Shown here in pieces: positions 15,454 to 22,005 of a stretch of DNA of 36,557 nucleotides (the first letter of the stretch is position 1; the number at the start of each line of letters is the position of its first letter). A model generated the notes under the pieces. It ran no database searches. It saw only the letters and a list, made by a program, of their open reading frames with translations, and was not told where the DNA came from. Made by a program: the position numbers and the translations under genes. Source of the DNA: Chloroflexota bacterium (GTDB lineage: Bacteria > Chloroflexota > Anaerolineae > Anaerolineales > VGOW01); the NCBI GenBank assembly GCA_016875735.1, contig VGOW01000039.1, positions 1 to 36,557 of the forward strand, read 5' to 3'.

Positions 15454-16989
15454 CTAACCCAATAAACTTACGACCGCTTTGTTGATCACGTCGGCCAGCC
15501 ACCACGGCCACACGCCGATGACCAGCATGAGCGCCATGAGCGGGGCCACGGTGACGATTTCGCGCGCGTTCATTTCCATGCCATGCCCGGCCCACTTGGG
15601 GTTGCGCGGCCCGTGCAAAACTTTTTGGATGCCTTTGAGGATGTATGCCCCGGTGAACAACAGCCCCAACATGCCGATGGCGGTGACGGTGGTGAACACC
15701 GGCCACGATCCGCGCACGACGGCGAACTCGGACACGAAGCCGTTGAGGCCGGGCAGGCCGAGCGACGACATCGAACAGAAGAGCATCACCGCGCCGTAGA
15801 CGGGCGCATATTGCCAGATGCCGCCGCCAAGTTCGTTGAGATCGCGCGTGTGCGCGCGTTCGTACACCACGCCGACGAGGAAGAACATGGCCGCCGCGGA
15901 GAGGCCGTGATTGAACATCTGCAACACCGCGCCCGTTCCGGCGATGGCCGCGCTCTGTCGCCAGCCTTCGGCATCCACACCGTAGGCCCGCGCCACCACG
16001 GCGATGCCTAGCACCACGAAGCCCATGTGATTCACCGACGAATAGGCGACCAGCCGCTTGAAATCGGTTTGGCCGAACGCGGCGAACGCGCCGAACACAA
16101 TCGCCAGCATGGCGAGGAAAGCCAGCGCCGGAGCATAGGCGGCCGCCTGTTCAGGGAACAGCGGAAGCACGAGCCGCAAGAAACCGTACGCGCCGAGTTT
16201 GAGCAACACCCCGGCGAGGATCATCGAACCGGCGGTGGGCGCTTCGGTGTGTGCGTCGGGCAGCCAGGTGTGAAACGGCCACATCGGAACTTTGATGGCA
16301 AAGGCGAGGCAGAAGGCGAAGAACGAAACCGTTTTGATCGTGGGCATCGGCACGCCCGCAATCAGTTCTTTATCCAATCCCGGCCAGATGTTGAACAGCC
16401 GCACGATGTCGAACGTGCCGGTCGAGAGTCCGATCAACTGAATGGACAGGAGCAGGCCGAGCGACCCGGCCATCGTGTACACGAAGAACTTGAACGAGGC
16501 GTAGCGGCGGTTGGCGCTTCCCCACTGGTTGATGAGGAAATACATCGGCACGAGGCCGATCTCCCAAAAGAGGAAGAACAGCAGGAGATCGAGCGAGGCG
16601 AACACGCCGAACATGCCAGTCTCCAGCATGAGGAAGAGCATCATGTACGGCTTGATGCGATCTTGAATGCTGAACGAGGCCAGGAGCGCGAGGGGCGTGA
16701 GGATGCCGGTGAGCAAAATCATCGGCACGCTGATGCCATCCACCCCGACGTGATACGACGCGCCGATGGGCGCATACCACACCGCTTGCTCCACAAATCG
16801 GAAGCCCACGCCGCCCGCCGCATAGGCGAGCCACAGATAGATTGATAAGCCCGCTGGCACAAGACTCCACAAAAACGCCGCCCACTTGATCGCGCTCTTC
16901 TGATCGGAAGGGATCAACCCGATCAACACCATGCCGATCAGCGGGGTGAAGACAACGAGACTGACCAAATGCTCCGCAACGAAATTCAT
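15454..16989 (-). CDS. nuoM: NADH-quinone oxidoreductase subunit M, first copy
   Basis: Proton-pumping membrane subunit of complex I (511 residues). The canonical motifs VKVPMWPFHTWLPDAHTEAP, AGSMILAGVLLKLGAYGFLR and RLVAYSSVNHMGFVVLGIAV are present, as is the conserved glutamate region LLFFLFWEIGLVPMYFLI. This copy resembles ordinary NuoM most closely. It follows nuoL after 10 bases and precedes the diverged second NuoM. ATG 16989 is preceded by a GGAG-like box close to the nuoL stop. Confidence 0.96.
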   Translation of the reverse strand: MNFVAEHLVSLVVFTPLIGMVLIGLIPSDQKSAIKWAAFLWSLVPAGLSIYLWLAYAAGGVGFRFVEQAVWYAPIGASYHVGVDGISVPMILLTGILTPLALLASFSIQDRIKPYMMLFLMLETGMFGVFASLDLLLFFLFWEIGLVPMYFLINQWGSANRRYASFKFFVYTMAGSLGLLLSIQLIGLSTGTFDIVRLFNIWPGLDKELIAGVPMPTIKTVSFFAFCLAFAIKVPMWPFHTWLPDAHTEAPTAGSMILAGVLLKLGAYGFLRLVLPLFPEQAAAYAPALAFLAMLAIVFGAFAAFGQTDFKRLVAYSSVNHMGFVVLGIAVVARAYGVDAEGWRQSAAIAGTGAVLQMFNHGLSAAAMFFLVGVVYERAHTRDLNELGGGIWQYAPVYGAVMLFCSMSSLGLPGLNGFVSEFAVVRGSWPVFTTVTAIGMLGLLFTGAYILKGIQKVLHGPRNPKWAGHGMEMNAREIVTVAPLMALMLVIGVWPWWLADVINKAVVSLLG

Positions 16990-16999
16990 GTCACCGCTC

Positions 17000-19183
17000 C
17001 TACTTCACCAAGCCCGACAGCATGAGGTAATACACACCGCCGAAGGCGACGGCCACCAGCATGACAATGAGCAAATAGCTTTGAATGCGCCCGGTCTGAA
17101 TGACGCGGAAGGATCGACCGAGCCACTGAGTGAAATCGGCCAGCCTGTCCGGCGGATCGTTGATGATCACTTTCTCGGCGCCCTTGAAGAAAATGCCAAT
17201 GGCAACGGCAACGCGGGCCACGCCGTGCAGAAAGCCGTCGATGATGTTCTTATCCATCACTTGATACACAAGCACTTCCGAAATCCAGCGCGCCGGGCGC
17301 ACGAAGATGAAGTCGTACAGTTCGTCGAAGTAATACTTGTTTTCGAGCAGGGTGTAGATCGGACCGAGCGGTTTCGCCAACGGATCGGGCTGCCCGGCCT
17401 TGAGCGGTTTCCAGCCGTACACGAGCCAGCCCAACGTGAGGCCGCCGACTCCAACGACAATGGACGCGAGCAACGGGAAGACGTTGAACTCCACTGCTTC
17501 GGGGTGTTCGATCAACGTGCCGCCGATGAATTCGTGGAAGCGATTCACGTTGAGATTGTGGAACAACTCGCCGAGCGCAGGGAAGTGTTCGGGCACGCCG
17601 ACGAACCCGGCGAAGATGGCGAAGAACGAAAGGATGACGAGCGGCGTGGTCATCGTCCACGCGGTTTCCTGCGCGTGCTCCGCCGAGTGCGTGCGCGGCT
17701 CGCCGAGGAAGGTGAGCGCGATTTGGCGCATGGTGTAAAAGGCGGTGAGGAAGGCTGAGATCACCAACACCCAAAACACAAGTTGATTAGCCACAAACGC
17801 ATCGGCCAGAATTTCATCTTTCGACCAGAACCCGGCGGTGACGAACGGGAAGCCGGACAGCGCGAAGCCGCCGATGAGAAACGTCCAAAACGTGATCGGC
17901 ATCTTCTTGCGCAATGCGCCCATGTTGAACATATCCTGCGGATCGATGTGCTCGTGCGTGTGATGCACGCCGTGCTCGACGCCGTGAATGACCGAGCCAG
18001 AGCCGAGGAAGAGCAAAGCCTTGAAGAAAGCGTGAGTGATGAGGTGAAAGGCGGCGGCAATATACGCGCCGATGCCGAGCGCGGCGATCATGTACCCCAA
18101 CTGCGAGATCGTCGAATAGGCCAGCACCTTCTTCACGTCGCGTTGAGCAACGGCGATGGTGGAAGCGAACAGCGCGGTGAAAGCGCCGATGAATCCCATG
18201 GCCATCATCGGCGGGGTGAGCGCCTCGCCGTGATGCCAACCCGCCGACATGAGCGGGAACATGCGCACCATTGCGTACACGCCCGCCGATACCATCGTGG
18301 CCGCATGAATCATCGCGCTCACCGGAGTCGGGCCTTCCATCGCGTCGGGCAGCCACACGTGCAGAGGGAACTGCGCGCTCTTGCCCACCGTGCCTGCGAA
18401 CAGCAATAGCCCAACCATCGCCGCCACCGAAAGCCCGACGATGTACGACGGCGTCTCGGCGAGGTGATGCAACACGTCTTCGTTATACAAAATCTCGCGG
18501 AAGGACAGCGTGCCGGTGTGAAAGTAGAGGTACACGATGCCGAGCATCATGAACACGTCGCCGACGCGAGTGGTCATGAAGGCTTTGACGGCGGCCTGCC
18601 GCGGAGTGATCTTCTTCGGGTCGTCGTAGTTGCGCCCGTGCCAAAAGCCGATGAGCAGATACGAGCACAGGCCCATGATCTCCCAGCCGACGAACATCAT
18701 AAGCAAATTGTCGGCCACCACCAACAGCAACATGCCGAAGGCGAACAGCGAGAGGAAAGCAAAGAAGCGCGAGTACATCGGCTCTACGCCGTTGTGCGCC
18801 GGAGAGCCGGTGGAGTGAACGTCGTGCGGATCGAGCCGGCCGCCGAAGTTGTGATAGCCCACGCTGTAAATGAAGATGAGCAAACAGGTGAGCGGCACAA
18901 AGAACAGCATTCCCGCCGTCAGCGGATCCACCATCACGCCCATGTTGAGGGCGCCATCCCCGGTGGGCAGCCACGGCACGCTGTGCCCGAACACCTCTGC
19001 GCCAAAATGTTCGGTGGTGATAGCCGTCAGAAAAACGTACAGGCTGATGATCCACGAGATCGCCATCAATACGATGGCAATGGTGTGGCTCAGGGCCTTG
19101 TTGCGATTGGCGAACAGCCAGATCAAAAAGAACGATAGCAGAGGCGGTACGGGGATGAGCCAGATAAGGGTTTCAATTGGCAT
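17000..19183 (-). CDS. nuoL: NADH-quinone oxidoreductase subunit L
   Basis: Distal antiporter-like subunit of complex I with 727 residues, about 110 more than the E. coli protein. Seen are FVGWEIMGLCSYLLIGFWHG, QFPLHVWLPDAMEGPTPVSA, MIHAATMVSAGVYAMVRMFP, and KKVLAYSTISQLGYMIAALG. The C-terminus carries the region expected to form the long lateral helix and anchor (INDPPDRLADFTQWLGRSFR, then a final membrane helix). A longer lateral helix would be needed if the membrane arm carries two NuoM subunits, but this cannot be measured here. ATG 19183 follows a GGAG box. A GC palindrome lies in the spacer before it. Confidence 0.97.
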   Translation of the reverse strand: MPIETLIWLIPVPPLLSFFLIWLFANRNKALSHTIAIVLMAISWIISLYVFLTAITTEHFGAEVFGHSVPWLPTGDGALNMGVMVDPLTAGMLFFVPLTCLLIFIYSVGYHNFGGRLDPHDVHSTGSPAHNGVEPMYSRFFAFLSLFAFGMLLLVVADNLLMMFVGWEIMGLCSYLLIGFWHGRNYDDPKKITPRQAAVKAFMTTRVGDVFMMLGIVYLYFHTGTLSFREILYNEDVLHHLAETPSYIVGLSVAAMVGLLLFAGTVGKSAQFPLHVWLPDAMEGPTPVSAMIHAATMVSAGVYAMVRMFPLMSAGWHHGEALTPPMMAMGFIGAFTALFASTIAVAQRDVKKVLAYSTISQLGYMIAALGIGAYIAAAFHLITHAFFKALLFLGSGSVIHGVEHGVHHTHEHIDPQDMFNMGALRKKMPITFWTFLIGGFALSGFPFVTAGFWSKDEILADAFVANQLVFWVLVISAFLTAFYTMRQIALTFLGEPRTHSAEHAQETAWTMTTPLVILSFFAIFAGFVGVPEHFPALGELFHNLNVNRFHEFIGGTLIEHPEAVEFNVFPLLASIVVGVGGLTLGWLVYGWKPLKAGQPDPLAKPLGPIYTLLENKYYFDELYDFIFVRPARWISEVLVYQVMDKNIIDGFLHGVARVAVAIGIFFKGAEKVIINDPPDRLADFTQWLGRSFRVIQTGRIQSYLLIVMLVAVAFGGVYYLMLSGLVK

Positions 19184-19205
19184 AGATGCTCCGTACCCCC
19201 ACCCT

Positions 19206-19240
19206 CCCCTCCCCCATCGCGTGCCGCGATGGGGGAGGGG
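19206..19240. repeat. CCCCTCCCCCATCGC palindrome in the nuoK-nuoL spacer
   Basis: CCCCTCCCCCATCGC and GCGATGGGGGAGGGG form a 15-bp perfect inverted repeat with a 5-base loop, filling the 70-base gap between nuoK and nuoL. No T run follows, so it is not an obvious terminator. Confidence 0.9.
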
Positions 19241-19253
19241 CGAGGGGAGGGGG

Positions 19254-19562
19254 TCACCATTTCATCAAATTCATCTCATCGGCGATAACGCTATTGCGGC
19301 GGCGGTAAATGGAGATGATGAGCGCCAGCCCCACCGAGGCTTCGGCGGCGGCCACCGCGAACACGATGACGGCAAACACCTGCCCGTTGATGTTCGTCGG
19401 CTGGAGATACCGCCAAAAGGCCACGAGGTTGATGATTACTGCGTTCATCATCAGCTCCACGCCCATCAGAATCGCCACAGCATTTCGGCGCGACAACACG
19501 CCGTAAAGGCCAATGCAAAAGAGTGCGGCGGCGAGAGTGAGATACCAGTTGAGAGGAACCAT
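19254..19562 (-). CDS. nuoK: NADH-quinone oxidoreductase subunit K
   Basis: Small three-helix subunit (102 residues) at the junction of the membrane arm. Both conserved membrane glutamates are present, in ILMGVELMMNAVIINLV and in VAAAEASVGLALIISIYRRR. Order nuoJ-nuoK-nuoL is standard. The length matches the family. Confidence 0.97.
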   Translation of the reverse strand: MVPLNWYLTLAAALFCIGLYGVLSRRNAVAILMGVELMMNAVIINLVAFWRYLQPTNINGQVFAVIVFAVAAAEASVGLALIISIYRRRNSVIADEMNLMKW

Positions 19563-19569
19563 TGCTGTA

Positions 19570-19640
19570 ATCCTTCAATTTCCAATTACTGATTACAAAT
19601 TATTGCCACCGGTTACAGGTAATTGGCAAGTAGTAACTGA
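19570..19640. repeat. CCAATTAC/GTAATTGG palindromic spacer between nuoJ and nuoK
   Basis: The 85-base gap between nuoJ and nuoK contains nested complementary words (ccaattac with gtaattgg, and ttgcca with tggcaa). The pairing is less regular than in the other nuo spacers. No gene is seen in it. Confidence 0.5.
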
Positions 19641-19647
19641 GGGTTGG

Positions 19648-20148
19648 CTATTTCTTCTCGCCCGCCACGGCAATCGCGCCGACGAGCGCGACGGTGAGCA
19701 GAACCGACGCGATCTGGAAGGGGACAACGTATCCGTCCGGGCTGGCGAGGGCTTTGCCCAACGCGCTGATACTGAGCGAGGTGTCCACCGACGGAAGCGC
19801 AGGCCACACAGGGGCATTGAGCAAGGCGGCCACCGAGGCCAACGCCGCCGCCGCAATCGCCAAGCCCAGCGGCCACTGGCTGTTGGTTTGCTCCGAGCCA
19901 TCGGCCATCACTCGCCGGGTGAGCATCACGGCGAAGATGATGAGAATAGCGATAGCGCCGATGTACAGCACCACTTGCACGGCGGCCATGAAACCGGCGT
20001 CGAGCAAAACAAACAACACGGCAATGGAGAAAAGGGTGGCGATGAGGCACAGCGCGGCATGAACAAGATTCCGCATCGTGACTACCAACACCGCCGAGAT
20101 CAGCGTGACAGCGCCGACGATAAGAAATAGGATTTGAGAGATGCTCAT
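19648..20148 (-). CDS. nuoJ: NADH-quinone oxidoreductase subunit J
   Basis: Five-helix membrane subunit of complex I (166 residues) next to the quinone module. The conserved third helix is seen as VQVVLYIGAIAILIIFAVML, preceded by NLVHAALCLIATLFSIAVLF. It follows nuoH by 19 bases. No nuoI gene lies between nuoH and nuoJ, although it is usually found there. ATG 20148. Confidence 0.97.
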   Translation of the reverse strand: MSISQILFLIVGAVTLISAVLVVTMRNLVHAALCLIATLFSIAVLFVLLDAGFMAAVQVVLYIGAIAILIIFAVMLTRRVMADGSEQTNSQWPLGLAIAAAALASVAALLNAPVWPALPSVDTSLSISALGKALASPDGYVVPFQIASVLLTVALVGAIAVAGEKK

Positions 20149-20167
20149 GCGTTATCTTTCCAACGGA

Positions 20168-21439
20168 TCAATGCGCCGAAGCGGGAGCGTGCCCATGTTC
20201 GTCGTGGTGGCCGTCTCCGCCGTGGGAGGCATGTTCTTCGTCGTGGCCGCCTTCGGCTTCCGCGCGGGCCTGTCGCGCCGAGCGGCGGATCAACTCGAAC
20301 ACGAACCACAGCAGAGCCACATTGGCCGCGAACAGCGTCACCGTCCGCGCCATCACACTCGCGCTCGCGGCGAACTCGTTCATCACCATCATCACCAACG
20401 AAGTGACGACTAATGCGCCCAGCGCCAGCGGCGTGAAAAATTTCCAGTTGAGCGAAAGGAGATGATCGATGCGGATGCGCGGAAAGGTGGAGCGTGACCA
20501 CACCACCACAAAATAGACGGCGAAAGTTTTGATGAAAAAGTAAACGAGGCCGAGAAGCGGAAACTCTTTGGCAAACGGCCCGTTCCAGCCGCCGAGAAAC
20601 AGCGTGGCCGTGAGCGCGGCGATGGTGAAGGCATGCAAGAACTCGGTGAGCATCCACATGCCGAACTTCATGCCGGTGTATTCGATATGGTATCCGGCCA
20701 CAATTTCGGACTCGGCTTCCAGCAAATCGAACGGCGCGCGGCCAATCTCGGCCACGGAAGTGATGAAGAACAAAGCCGCCGCAATGGGAGCCATCCACAA
20801 ATACCACATCGAGTCCTGCCGCTCCACGATGTCGGCCACATTCATCGAACCGGCCAACAACACCGGCACCATGAGCGCAACGATCATCGGCACTTCATAG
20901 GCCACCAACTGCGCCACCGTGCGAAACGCGCCCAACAGCGCGAACTTGTTGTTCGACGACCATCCGCCCATCATGATGGCAATGGTGCCCAGCCCGCTGA
21001 TGCCGATCACGTACAGCACGCCCACGTTGATCCGCGCCCCGACCATTGTGGACGCCAACGGCACCACCGCCCACAGCGTCACCACCGAGAGCACGCCCAC
21101 CAGCGGCGCGAGGTTGTAAACGATTTTGTCGGCGCCCGTTGGGGTGATGTCCTCTTTGCCGAGCAGTTTGATCACATCGGCAAACGATTGCAGAAGCCCG
21201 TACGGCCCGGCGCGGTTCGGCCCGAGCCGATCCTGAAAACGAGCCGCCAACTTCCGCTCGAGCCAAATGGTGAAGATGGGGATGAGCAGGGCCATCGTCG
21301 CCAGCGACACAATTGCCACCAGCGTGACGATGACCGTCACCCACGGCTCCGGCACCCCGAGCGACCCGATCCACCACCCCAGCAGTTTCCAAAGATAAAC
21401 AATGATATTGCCTATACCATAGTCATTGAAATCTGGCAT
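20168..21439 (-). CDS. nuoH: NADH-quinone oxidoreductase subunit H
   Basis: Membrane subunit forming much of the quinone channel of complex I (423 residues). Motifs are RFQDRLGPNRAGPYGLLQSF, ADVIKLLGKEDITP, GAFRTVAQLVAYEVPM and LLEAESEIVAGYHIEYTGMK. ATG 21437-21439 is chosen because GGAGAGG lies just upstream; the frame is open to 21478 but that part is repeat sequence. The C-terminus has a His/Glu-rich cytoplasmic tail (HDEEHASHGGDGHHDEHGHA), unusual in NuoH and similar in character to the tail of the subunit a gene nearby. Confidence 0.96.
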   Translation of the reverse strand: MPDFNDYGIGNIIVYLWKLLGWWIGSLGVPEPWVTVIVTLVAIVSLATMALLIPIFTIWLERKLAARFQDRLGPNRAGPYGLLQSFADVIKLLGKEDITPTGADKIVYNLAPLVGVLSVVTLWAVVPLASTMVGARINVGVLYVIGISGLGTIAIMMGGWSSNNKFALLGAFRTVAQLVAYEVPMIVALMVPVLLAGSMNVADIVERQDSMWYLWMAPIAAALFFITSVAEIGRAPFDLLEAESEIVAGYHIEYTGMKFGMWMLTEFLHAFTIAALTATLFLGGWNGPFAKEFPLLGLVYFFIKTFAVYFVVVWSRSTFPRIRIDHLLSLNWKFFTPLALGALVVTSLVMMVMNEFAASASVMARTVTLFAANVALLWFVFELIRRSARQARAEAEGGHDEEHASHGGDGHHDEHGHAPASAH

Positions 21440-21479
21440 AGCCTCTCCAATAGTCCGTGTTGAACACCCAATTAACACT

Positions 21480-21516
21480 CAATACCCAATACCGGTGCGA
21501 TCAGTATTGGGTATTG
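21480..21516. repeat. CAATACCCAATAC palindrome in the nuoA-nuoH spacer
   Basis: CAATACCCAATAC and GTATTGGGTATTG form a 13-bp perfect inverted repeat with an 11-base loop between nuoA and nuoH. Confidence 0.9.
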
Positions 21517-21532
21517 GGCATGATGTCTTCTG

Positions 21533-21889
21533 TTATACCCACTCCAACGCGCCTTTGCGCCACACGTAAATGAGGCCTTCGGCGAGAAGGAAGATAAAAA
21601 TGATTCCTTGAATCGCCATGTACAGCGGCAGGGCATTGTGCGCCACCGCCCATGGAAAGAGAAACACCGTCTCCACATCGAAGACGACGAAGACCAGCGC
21701 GAAGATGTAATACTGAACCTTGAACTGCACCCACGCTTCGCCCACCGTTTCGATGCCGCATTCGTAGGTTTCGTATTTGGCTGGGTTGGGCTTCTTGGGG
21801 GCTAACACATACGCCGCCGCAATGGGCACGATGGGGAAAACGATACCGATGAGCAAAAAGAGTCCAACGAAAATCCAGTCAGCCTGCAT
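21533..21889 (-). CDS. nuoA: NADH-quinone oxidoreductase subunit A
   Basis: Three-helix membrane subunit (118 residues) and first gene of the cluster. It contains the conserved segment PAKYETYECGIETVGEAWVQ and VQYYIFALVFVVFDVETVFL. ATG 21889 follows AGGAG. A promoter lies about 85 bases upstream. The next gene is nuoH, so nuoB, nuoC and nuoD, which normally follow nuoA, are absent. Confidence 0.97.
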   Translation of the reverse strand: MQADWIFVGLFLLIGIVFPIVPIAAAYVLAPKKPNPAKYETYECGIETVGEAWVQFKVQYYIFALVFVVFDVETVFLFPWAVAHNALPLYMAIQGIIFIFLLAEGLIYVWRKGALEWV

Positions 21890-21971
21890 AAGTTCTCCTC
21901 AGATGTTGGCTGGGCAACTTGCCGAGACTTGGGATTCACAAACTCTGACCCAATTTGTGCCAAACTTCGCA

Positions 21972-22001
21972 ATGGTAGCAGAGGTTTATTGAAACTGTCA
22001 A
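21972..22001 (-). promoter_or_regulatory. nuoA: Sigma70-type promoter of the nuo operon
   Basis: On the minus strand a perfect TTGACA (21996-22001) and TACCAT (21972-21977) are separated by 18 bases, giving a leader of about 75 bases before nuoA. Confidence 0.8.
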
Positions 22002-22005
22002 GGAT

